From Bacteroidaceae bacterium (GTDB lineage Bacteria; Bacteroidota; Bacteroidia; Bacteroidales; Bacteroidaceae): a DNA stretch of 5,870 nucleotides. This document shows, one piece after another, positions 1 to 5,870 of this stretch. The notes beneath the pieces are model-generated. The model was not told where the DNA came from, searched no databases, and worked only from the letters and a program-made list of their open reading frames with translations. Position 1 is the stretch's first letter; each line of letters opens with the position of its first letter. Both the position numbers and the translations under genes were made by a program. Where the stretch lies: contig JAFUNW010000287.1 in assembly GCA_017472905.1 (NCBI GenBank), positions 1 through 5,870 of the forward strand, given 5' to 3'.

Positions 1-564
1 ACGTTTCACATCAGTTGTACATTGGATACTGCTCAAACAAACTGGGTAGGACTCTATGACAACGGAGGTAAACTCATTGACGAAATCAATGTACCGATTC
101 TTACAGCTGATCATTCGTATGCCCGCTTAGACGATGCAAACTCCGAATGGGTCGAAAAAGGAGGTAACGATGTTGACAGCTACGTAACCCCCAGCACCAA
201 TAACATGACAATTGACAAAAACGTTAAGGAAGAGAAATTTGCCCTACACGATGCGAACGGTATCGGAATGTCCATCACCGCAATGCTTGTTGTCTTTTTC
301 GGATTGATTCTTCTTTACGTAATGTTCCGCTTATTGGGATTGGGAATGCAATCGAAAAAAACAACAGAAACAAGTAAATCAACTGATATGACAGAAAAAC
401 AATCTACCCCCCAAGCTACAGGTAAAGAGGGAGAAGTATATGCCGCCATTGCAATGGCTTTGCACGAAGAGATGAACAATGTACACGACATTGAATCGGG
501 CATACTTACCATCACCCGCCGTACCTCTGCATGGAATGCCAAGCACTTGATGCTGCGCAAGTAA
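1..564 (+). CDS. OadG-like subunit of Na+-pumping decarboxylase with lamin-tail-like domain (5' partial)
   Basis: This is the small membrane-anchor (gamma/delta type) subunit of a sodium-translocating decarboxylase, which holds the carboxyltransferase and biotin carrier to the membrane beta subunit. The frame is open from base 1, so the true start lies upstream; the TTG at 22 is an internal codon. In the visible 187 residues, about 1-68 match the C-terminal half of a lamin-tail (LTD) domain: a GKLIDEI strand, then SYARLDD, a W, and a closing TPSTNN. One membrane span follows at about 88-116 (IGMSITAMLVVFFGLILLYV and onward), then a polar Lys/Thr/Ser/Gln linker, then an OadG-like tail with AAIAMALHEEM and LTITRRTSAW. 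The LTD should face the periplasm and the tail the cytoplasm. It lies 28 bp before the biotin carrier gene, presumably in one operon. The OadG assignment rests on the single span, the tail pattern and the neighbours. Confidence 0.85.
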   Translation, partial: TFHISCTLDTAQTNWVGLYDNGGKLIDEINVPILTADHSYARLDDANSEWVEKGGNDVDSYVTPSTNNMTIDKNVKEEKFALHDANGIGMSITAMLVVFFGLILLYVMFRLLGLGMQSKKTTETSKSTDMTEKQSTPQATGKEGEVYAAIAMALHEEMNNVHDIESGILTITRRTSAWNAKHLMLRK

Positions 565-592
565 AGAAAACAAATTTAAAAGAAATAAAGAT

Positions 593-1012
593 ATGAAAGA
601 ATATAAATATACTATCAACGGTAACGAATACAAGGTTACCATCGGAGAAATCGAAGGAAACATTGCCAATGTAGAAGTAAACGGCACAGCCTATAAAGTA
701 GAAATGGAAAAGAAGATTGAGGAGCCGAAGCCTGTAGCTCGTCCGGTTGCACGTCCGGCAGCAAGTGCACCGGCACGTCCGGCAGCAGCTTCAACCGGTA
801 AATCCTCCGTAAAAAGTCCGCTACCCGGCGTAATCCTTGACATCAAGGTAAATGTAGGCGATACGGTGAAACGCGGACAAACCATCCTCATCCTAGAAGC
901 CATGAAGATGGAAAACAACATCAATGCCGACAAAGATGGAAAAATCACAGCCATCAATGTAAAACAAGGCGATTCTGTGCTTGAAGGCACCGATTTGGTC
1001 GTAATTGAATAA
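593..1012 (+). CDS. biotin carboxyl carrier subunit of Na+-pumping decarboxylase
   Basis: This 139-residue soluble protein carries the carboxyl group as carboxybiotin from the carboxyltransferase to the membrane beta subunit. The N-terminal part (1-40, starting MKEYKYTING) is a small beta-rich segment typical of decarboxylase and propionyl-CoA carboxylase biotin subunits. Residues about 43-68 are a flexible Pro/Ala/Arg linker. Residues 72-139 are the biotinyl domain, with SPLPGVI, the biotinylation motif EAMKMEN (Lys105, bases 905-907) and a closing GDSVLEGTDLVVIE half. The length is normal for the stand-alone carrier. The ATG at 593 follows an A-rich leader (AAAAGAAATAAAGAT) without a clear Shine-Dalgarno site, as is usual in Bacteroidetes. 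Only 8 bp separate its stop from the beta-subunit gene, so the two are very likely co-transcribed. It corresponds in role to MmdC, but the substrate cannot be fixed without the alpha subunit. Confidence 0.95.
   Translation: MKEYKYTINGNEYKVTIGEIEGNIANVEVNGTAYKVEMEKKIEEPKPVARPVARPAASAPARPAAASTGKSSVKSPLPGVILDIKVNVGDTVKRGQTILILEAMKMENNINADKDGKITAINVKQGDSVLEGTDLVVIE
749..787 (+). repeat. in-frame 15-bp direct repeat in biotin carrier linker
   Basis: The 15-mer GCACGTCCGGCAGCA occurs at 749-763 and again at 773-787, with starts 24 bases (8 codons) apart. It encodes the repeated Ala-Arg-Pro-Ala-Ala part of the linker. The linker probably grows and shrinks by slippage without disturbing the frame. 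Confidence 0.85.
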
Positions 1013-1020
1013 AGAACATC

Positions 1021-2208
1021 ATGGGAGAATTTATCAATTTTTTAAGTAACAACCTCGCAGACTTCTGGACGTACACCGGTTTTGCCAATGCAACAACCGG
1101 ACACCTCATCATGATTCTCGTAGGTTTGTTCTTCATCTACCTGGCCGTAGCGAAGGAGTTTGAGCCTATGTTGCTCATCCCCATCGGGTTCGGTATTCTC
1201 ATCGGTAACATTCCGTTCAATACGGAAGCCGGTCTGCAAGTAGGTATTTATGAAGAAGGTTCTGTACTCAACATCCTCTATCAGGGTGTGACCTCCGGTT
1301 GGTATCCGCCGCTCATATTCTTAGGTATCGGAGCCATGACCGATTTCTCGGCTCTCATCTCCAATCCCAAGTTGCTACTTATCGGAGCTGCAGCCCAGTT
1401 TGGTATCTTCGGAGCTTACATGATTGCCCTCGGTTTGGGCGATTGGTTCCCGTTCCTAGGTACGTCATTCACACCAGCAGAAGCCGGTGCTATTGGAATC
1501 ATCGGTGGAGCTGATGGTCCGACCGCCATCTTCCTCTCCTCCAAACTAGCTCCCCATTTGATGGGTGCGATTGCCGTAAGTGCTTATTCTTACATGGCGC
1601 TTGTACCTGTAATTCAACCGCCTATCATGCGTCTGCTCACAACGAAAAAAGAACGTTTGATGCGCATGCCGGCTCCTCGCAAGGTTTCGCATACGGAAAA
1701 GGTAATCTTCCCCATTGTCGGTTTGTTGCTCACCTGTTTCCTCGTTCCTTCAGGACTTCCATTGTTAGGTATGCTCTTCTTCGGTAACCTATTGAAAGAA
1801 TCGGGTGTAACCCGCCGTTTAGCAGAAACAGCACGTGGTCCGCTGATCGACACAATCACCATTTTGTTGGGTATCACTGTTGGTGCTTCTACACAGGCTA
1901 GCGAATTCCTGACAGTAGACAGTATCCTTATCTTTGCACTCGGTGCCTTATCATTCATTATCGCTACCGCATCGGGCGTATTGTTCGTAAAGATATTTAA
2001 TTTGATATTGCCGAAGCACAAGCGCATCAACCCATTGATTGGTAATGCCGGAGTATCGGCCGTACCCGACTCGGCTCGTATCAGCCAAATTGTCGGTTTG
2101 GAATACGACCCGACCAACTACCTACTCATGCACGCTATGGGACCGAATGTAGCCGGAGTTATCGGTTCGGCCGTAGCCGCCGGTATCCTACTCGGATTCT
2201 TGATGTAA
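1021..2208 (+). CDS. oadB: sodium ion-translocating decarboxylase beta subunit (OadB/MmdB family)
   Basis: This 395-residue integral membrane protein decarboxylates carboxybiotin and uses the energy to pump Na+ out of the cell. It is hydrophobic throughout. It has the family hallmarks GGADGPTAIFLSS (from 162), SAYSYMALVPVIQPP (187-201), NPLIGNAGVSAVPDSAR (337-353) and HAMGPNVAGVIGSAVAAG near the C-terminus. By alignment from memory with the Klebsiella oxaloacetate decarboxylase beta subunit, the residues tied to Na+ binding and coupling are all present: Asp165 (D203 there), Tyr191 (Y229), Asn337 (N373), Gly341 (G377), Ser346 (S382) and Arg353 (R389). The ATG at 1021 lies 8 bp after the biotin carrier stop. 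The protein is a little shorter than the enterobacterial subunit. The symbol denotes the family: if the missing alpha subunit is methylmalonyl-CoA specific, as is usual in Bacteroides, mmdB is the better name. It appears to be the last gene of its operon, because a strong hairpin follows 16 bp after the stop. Confidence 0.96.
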   Translation: MGEFINFLSNNLADFWTYTGFANATTGHLIMILVGLFFIYLAVAKEFEPMLLIPIGFGILIGNIPFNTEAGLQVGIYEEGSVLNILYQGVTSGWYPPLIFLGIGAMTDFSALISNPKLLLIGAAAQFGIFGAYMIALGLGDWFPFLGTSFTPAEAGAIGIIGGADGPTAIFLSSKLAPHLMGAIAVSAYSYMALVPVIQPPIMRLLTTKKERLMRMPAPRKVSHTEKVIFPIVGLLLTCFLVPSGLPLLGMLFFGNLLKESGVTRRLAETARGPLIDTITILLGITVGASTQASEFLTVDSILIFALGALSFIIATASGVLFVKIFNLILPKHKRINPLIGNAGVSAVPDSARISQIVGLEYDPTNYLLMHAMGPNVAGVIGSAVAAGILLGFLM

Positions 2209-2223
2209 ACTAAAAAAACAAAT

Positions 2224-2278
2224 AAAAAAAGAAACGCGGATTAACCGATAGAATGGATAATCCGCGTTTCTTTTTTTT
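2224..2278. terminator. strong, probably bidirectional intrinsic terminator
   Basis: GAAACGCGGATTA (2231-2243) pairs perfectly with TAATCCGCGTTTC (2258-2270). The flanking A7 (2224-2230) and T8 (2271-2278) tracts extend the stem to 20 bp around a 14-base loop. For + strand transcripts of the decarboxylase operon it gives a stem followed by a U tract. Read on the - strand, the hairpin is also followed by a U-rich stretch (complement of 2211-2230), so it can also end transcripts of the ABC exporter genes arriving from the right. Confidence 0.93.
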
Positions 2279-2318
2279 ATATTTGCACGTTATTGACTCT
2301 TTTTCCGCAGCAAATATA
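2278..2318. repeat. small inverted repeat in the convergent spacer
   Basis: TATATTTGC (2278-2286) is repeated in reverse complement as GCAAATATA (2310-2318) around a 23-base loop. The stem is 9 bp and AT-rich. Each arm also reads TATATTTG, which fits the Bacteroides -7 pattern TAnnTTTG, but I see no matching TTTG -33 element and no gene for such a promoter to serve. The remaining spacer up to 2383 shows nothing recognisable. Confidence 0.4.
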
Positions 2319-2383
2319 ACGTTTCTTGCCAACGGATGTTTAAAGTATCGCTTTCCGGATTTTCATAATTAACAAAGAAACCA

Positions 2384-2764
2384 TCACCCTTTACTTATCT
2401 CCTCCGCCGGGTGTGCATTGACCGTCTTCCACACACGCCAACCGATACAAAGGATAACGAGCAGGGCATTTGCGAGAAAGATACCCACATAGAGCCACCA
2501 AGAGATGACCACTTGGATGACATACTGCTCCACCCAAGGCTTCATGCAAATGTAGCCGATGGGAAAGGCAACGACTGCAGCCATTAGCTTGCGCAGGGTC
2601 AACTCCGACAGGATGCACTTGTCGTACGTCCGTTCATACCTTATCCATAGCATAGCCAATGCGAAGCAGGCAAATCCCACAGCCAAACTAACAATGCAGA
2701 CCAACGATTGCAAGCGATACTTTTTCAGGTGCATCCATGCAAGTTCGATGTTGTGTTGTATCAT
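2384..2764 (-). pseudogene. internally deleted FtsX/MacB-type ABC permease remnant, frame intact (126 aa)
   Basis: This reading frame is two ends of a long ABC exporter permease joined in frame. Residues 1-48 (MIQHNIELAW... to RYERTYD) are the permease N-terminus with its first membrane span (about 21-43). Residues 30-48 are identical (19/19) to the start of the visible part of the long permease at 3557-5870. Residues 51-126 match that protein's last 76 residues, including CMKPW, ISWW, CIGWRVWKT and the identical ending PAEEISKG; the last 55 residues are 40/55 identical. Everything between is missing, about 672 residues: both periplasmic domains and the first FtsX domain. The join lies at Asp48/Lys49, near base 2620. 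With no periplasmic domain and only about three spans it cannot work as a normal permease. The ATG at 2764 has an A8 tract close upstream, and the ATPase gene ends 58 bp before it. The uninterrupted frame leaves open a small membrane protein that is still made. Confidence 0.85.
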
Positions 2765-2822
2765 AACCTTTTTTTTATATTTTAATTTCTCAATCCCTCT
2801 CTATTCTTAACTCCCATTTAAA

Positions 2823-3497
2823 TTACAGATGATTCTCTTCCACCACTTCCCCATCAAACAGATTGATGATACGATCGGCATACCCTGCATCGTGTCGGGA
2901 ATGGGTAACCATGACGATAGTACATCCTTCTTGATGAAGTTCGCTTAACAGATTCATAACTTCACGTCCGTTTTTCGAATCCAGATTTCCGGTCGGTTCA
3001 TCTGCCAAAATCAGTTTGGGACGACACACGACAGCTCTTGCTATGGCCACACGCTGTTGCTGTCCACCCGAAAGCTGTTTGGGAAAATGTTTTTCGCGGT
3101 GCATAATTTCCATTCGTACCATTACCTCTTCGATGCGCCGCTTTCGCTCCTCTTTCGAAACTCCCATATAAAGCAATGGCAATTCTATGTTTTCGTAAAC
3201 GTTCAATTCTTCAATCAGATTGAAGCTTTGAAACACAAAACCAATCACTCCGTTGCGTAACCGGTTTCGATGATTTTCGGTAAACTGTCCAACGTCTCTT
3301 CCCATCAACAGATAGGTCCCCTCCGTTGGATTGTCTAACAACCCCAATATATTCAATAAGGTGGACTTTCCACATCCTGAAGGTCCCATAATGGCAACAA
3401 ATTCCCCCTCTTTTACTTCCAGGTTGACGTTACGCAAAGCTCGTGTTTCTACCTCTTCAGTTCTGAATATTTTTTGTAAATTCTCTACTTTTATCAT
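2823..3497 (-). CDS. ABC exporter ATP-binding protein (LolD/MacB type)
   Basis: This 224-residue cytoplasmic ATPase drives the FtsX-type permease encoded just upstream. All nucleotide-binding motifs are present in order: Walker A GPSGCGKST (38-46), Q-loop Gln90 in FVFQSFNL, signature LSGGQQQR (142-149), Walker B LILADEP with catalytic Glu167, D-loop NLD (171-173) and switch His199 in VTHS. The length and the RNGVIGFVFQSFNLIEELNV stretch are typical of the MacB/LolD/YknY group of mechanotransmitting or lipoprotein-releasing exporters rather than importers. The ATG at 3497 follows an A-rich leader (AAATAAAAAAGTT) with no Shine-Dalgarno site. The long permease gene ends 59 bp upstream and the truncated permease begins 58 bp downstream. 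These even spacings and the shared strand suggest one operon. The substrate is unknown: lipoprotein, peptide, antibiotic or cell-envelope signalling roles are all possible for this family. Confidence 0.96.
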   Translation of the reverse strand: MIKVENLQKIFRTEEVETRALRNVNLEVKEGEFVAIMGPSGCGKSTLLNILGLLDNPTEGTYLLMGRDVGQFTENHRNRLRNGVIGFVFQSFNLIEELNVYENIELPLLYMGVSKEERKRRIEEVMVRMEIMHREKHFPKQLSGGQQQRVAIARAVVCRPKLILADEPTGNLDSKNGREVMNLLSELHQEGCTIVMVTHSRHDAGYADRIINLFDGEVVEENHL

Positions 3498-3556
3498 AAC
3501 TTTTTTATTTATAGATTCGATCTAACATTCTTACATTCCTATCACTCCATATACCG

Positions 3557-5870
3557 TTATCCTTTACTTATTTCTTCAGCCGGGCGTGCATTGGCAGTCT
3601 TCCATACACGCCAACCGATACAGAGGGAGAGCAGCAAAAACATGATAAAGAAAATTCCGACATAAATCCACCACGAAATGGGAGTCTGCACCACATAATT
3701 CTCTAACCAAGGTTTCATGCAAGCATAACCGAAAGAGAAAGCGATTACTGCTGCCACCGTTTGCAACAACAAATATTCTGCAAAAAACATTCTCAGAATC
3801 TCCCCAACCGTAGCCCCATGTATCCGGCGTATAGCAATCTCCTTGCGGCGTTGCTCACAAGTAAGCATAATCATTGACCAGACTCCGAAAAGAGCTATAA
3901 GAATACAAACTCCGGTCGTGATGGTTAGAAGTTTCTGCAAATTGTCTTCGGAACGCAACATTCTGTTGTAGGTATCTAAAAGCCCCCGCCAATAACCATC
4001 TTGATACGGACGGTCGTACTCCTTAAAGAACTCCTCAATCTTTTTCATTAATTGTTCCCTTGTTTCTGGTTTGTAATGTAAAAGCAGATATTTCGTTGAT
4101 TTGAATTTAGTACGTGAAGTACGCTCTTCAGTTATTTCATCAATGAATATATAAGGTCGTGCTTTGGCCGTAGGCGACTCATTCATAAAATCCTTTACCA
4201 CACCTACCACTGTATTCTTAAGAAATGTCTGCCCTACGGGTTCTTTCCATCCCATGATGCGTGCCAATGTTTCATTCACCATGATGGCATTCTCCTCTCC
4301 CTCATGCAACCACCGACCTTGCAACAAGGTCAAACCATAAAAGCGAACAAGTCCATCTGAAATCTTCTGGTTATATACCACCATGTGTTCCTTTATCTGT
4401 GGATCGTTATCGGGGTTCAACCTTCGTTTAGAAGTATAGCTAACGGGATATATTGGATGTGTAGTTGTCACGACATCTTCGACCTCCGGCTGTTGTCTCA
4501 GAAAAGCCAAAAGCGATTCACATTCATCCTCCATTTGATTATACAAGGAATAACACGACCTGTTTTCTCGCTCAAAGCCAATATCTCCGTGTCGTAGAGT
4601 ATCCAATTGCTTTAGCAACACTACGGTACAGAAAATACAGAAGACGCTGATACTCATCTGGCCTCCGGTACTGATGCGGCGAAACAGGTTGTATCGCGAA
4701 AATCCGCCGACACCCGTAATGCTACTCTTCAACAACTGATGGCGAAAATACCCAATAGCCGGAACGGAAAGAAGCAACGACAAAAAGACAACAAACAACA
4801 TGTAAAGGAAGCATTCCCGATAGATATAACCTGTTTCCTTTGGAAGCTCGGCCATCTTGCGAAATTCATCCAATGAAAGCTCTATTGTAAGCCATCCCCC
4901 TAGCATGACGAACAACAACAGCAGACCATACTCCGTAAGGAACTGCCCCATGAGTCGCCATCCCGAAGCACCCAACACTGTACGCAAGGCTATTTCACGT
5001 TTACGAATGAAAAGACGGTTGATGAACATGGTCAGGTAGTTCAATAGGCCGCAAGCTATCAGCAGACCTCCGGCGAAGGCAAACAGGTAAATATGGTTCA
5101 ACTTTGCAATAGCAAATCGTTCGTATACCTCCGTTTCATGGCGAACTTTAGTAATTGGAACGGCTTTCAGTTTCTTATTCTTGAAAATATGTTCGTTTAG
5201 GCTTAAATCTATTTCTCCCCATCTCGACATATCGCGGTCCAGAACCATCATGGTGTCGAGATGAGCATTCAAAGCATCCACATCCACTCCTTTGGGAATA
5301 CGTGTCATGATGTGTGACGCCCCGTAGAATTTCTTTGGCAGTTCCTCCGGTAATCGGCTGAGAATGCTGAAAGGAAAGTTGGTATGTGTCCCCCAATCTT
5401 TGAAGACAGCCACAACAGTACGGGTTTTCAAATGAGGGAAGAAACGCACCCACATGTCAGAATCGGAAACGGTCAAACTTTTCCCGATAGGAGATTCATC
5501 TCCCCACAGCATACGAGCTACTTTATCACTAACGGCAACTTCGGACGTATTGTGAATGAACGAACGGCTTCCCTGCAGTAATTCTACATTGAAAATCGAA
5601 AAAAAGTTCGTGTCGCACAAGACGTATTCGTATATGGGTTCCTTCGTTATGCGCTCCCCGTTGAGCGAGTCCTGATGAAAATTGAAGACCCGCGTCAGTT
5701 TTTCAAACTGCGGAACTTCCTGAAGCGATTGTGTTCCTAAGCTTTCTTGCACATATGCGCTTCTGTCTTTTAGAATGACGTGTATCCTCTCGGCATCTTC
5801 ATGAAATGCATCGTACGTCCGTTCATATCTTATCCATAACATTGCCAAAGCAAAGCAGGCAAACCCCACT
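3557..5870 (-). CDS. MacB/FtsX-type ABC exporter permease, two FtsX domains (5' partial)
   Basis: This is the membrane subunit of the exporter powered by the neighbouring ATPase. The frame runs off the right edge. The GTG at 5869 is an internal Val, and comparison with the short paralogue suggests about 29 residues lie outside. Numbering from that Val, the order is: rest of membrane span 1 (to about 14); a MacB-like periplasmic domain (about 21-255); an FtsX domain with spans near 258-282, 309-331 and 351-373; a fifth span near 403-420; a second periplasmic domain (about 430-640); and a final FtsX domain with spans near 644-668, 695-717 and 732-756. The cytoplasmic coupling motif occurs twice, KREIALRTVLGAS (290-302) and RKEIAIRRIHGAT (675-687), showing the duplicated FtsX architecture common in Bacteroidetes permeases of about 800 residues. 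It ends PAEEISKG. No frameshift or stop is seen. The substrate cannot be inferred. Confidence 0.95.
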   Translation of the reverse strand, partial: VGFACFALAMLWIRYERTYDAFHEDAERIHVILKDRSAYVQESLGTQSLQEVPQFEKLTRVFNFHQDSLNGERITKEPIYEYVLCDTNFFSIFNVELLQGSRSFIHNTSEVAVSDKVARMLWGDESPIGKSLTVSDSDMWVRFFPHLKTRTVVAVFKDWGTHTNFPFSILSRLPEELPKKFYGASHIMTRIPKGVDVDALNAHLDTMMVLDRDMSRWGEIDLSLNEHIFKNKKLKAVPITKVRHETEVYERFAIAKLNHIYLFAFAGGLLIACGLLNYLTMFINRLFIRKREIALRTVLGASGWRLMGQFLTEYGLLLLFVMLGGWLTIELSLDEFRKMAELPKETGYIYRECFLYMLFVVFLSLLLSVPAIGYFRHQLLKSSITGVGGFSRYNLFRRISTGGQMSISVFCIFCTVVLLKQLDTLRHGDIGFERENRSCYSLYNQMEDECESLLAFLRQQPEVEDVVTTTHPIYPVSYTSKRRLNPDNDPQIKEHMVVYNQKISDGLVRFYGLTLLQGRWLHEGEENAIMVNETLARIMGWKEPVGQTFLKNTVVGVVKDFMNESPTAKARPYIFIDEITEERTSRTKFKSTKYLLLHYKPETREQLMKKIEEFFKEYDRPYQDGYWRGLLDTYNRMLRSEDNLQKLLTITTGVCILIALFGVWSMIMLTCEQRRKEIAIRRIHGATVGEILRMFFAEYLLLQTVAAVIAFSFGYACMKPWLENYVVQTPISWWIYVGIFFIMFLLLSLCIGWRVWKTANARPAEEISKG

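Noticed and set aside
22..24. TTG as start codon of the first gene
   Set aside because: The frame is open to base 1, and the residues before it (TFHISCT) continue the lamin-tail-like domain. The gene is simply cut by the window edge.
379..687. 102-residue - strand frame across the first two genes
   Set aside because: It crosses the junction of two well-supported + strand genes and has no domain or leader of its own.
1614..2117. 167-residue open frame opposite the beta-subunit gene
   Set aside because: It lies wholly antisense to a strongly conserved membrane protein gene, and its translation shows no recognisable family. It is a shadow frame.
2278..2318. Bacteroides-type promoter (TATATTTG on both arms)
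   Set aside because: No TTTG -33 element at proper spacing and no gene downstream in either direction. The match is expected by chance in AT-rich spacer.
2384..2764. Insertion sequence or phage-mediated origin of the truncated permease
   Set aside because: No terminal inverted repeats, target duplications or transposase fragments are visible at the junction or around the gene.
2765..2822. Internal promoter for the truncated permease
   Set aside because: The gap is AT-rich, but I found no paired -33/-7 elements. Read-through from the ATPase gene is the simpler source of transcription.
5867..5869. GTG as start codon of the long permease
   Set aside because: The short paralogue shows the same GFACFALAM segment preceded by 29 residues with a proper ATG start, so this GTG encodes an internal Val.

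Overview
The window looks like a Bacteroidales chromosome, probably Bacteroides, Parabacteroides or a close relative. The evidence is the gene content, the A-rich leaders without clear Shine-Dalgarno sites, and the type of MacB/FtsX permease. It holds two convergent gene groups separated by one strong hairpin terminator, and both groups run off a window edge.

Left part, + strand, 1-2208: three closely packed genes for the membrane and biotin-carrier part of a sodium-pumping decarboxylase. They are a 5'-truncated OadG-like anchor subunit carrying an extracytoplasmic lamin-tail-like domain, a biotin carboxyl carrier protein, and the beta subunit that couples decarboxylation of carboxybiotin to Na+ export. 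The carboxyltransferase (alpha) subunit, which fixes the substrate, is not in the window. In Bacteroides the usual upstream partner is a methylmalonyl-CoA decarboxylase/propionyl-CoA carboxylase-type subunit, so a role in succinate-to-propionate fermentation is likely, but it is inferred.

Centre, 2209-2383: an almost symmetrical terminator (20-bp stem with A and T tracts) that should work in both directions, then about 100 bp of AT-rich spacer with a small inverted repeat and no gene.

Right part, - strand, 2384-5870: an ABC exporter group, read right to left. It has a long MacB/FtsX-type permease (5' end outside the window), a LolD/MacB-type ATPase, and a 126-residue gene that turns out to be a second permease missing its whole middle. 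That short gene joins the first 48 residues of such a permease to its last ~78 residues, in frame. It lacks about 672 residues that the neighbouring long permease has, and it is the most unusual object here. The substrate of the exporter cannot be read from the sequence. I did not find a convincing wholly new system.
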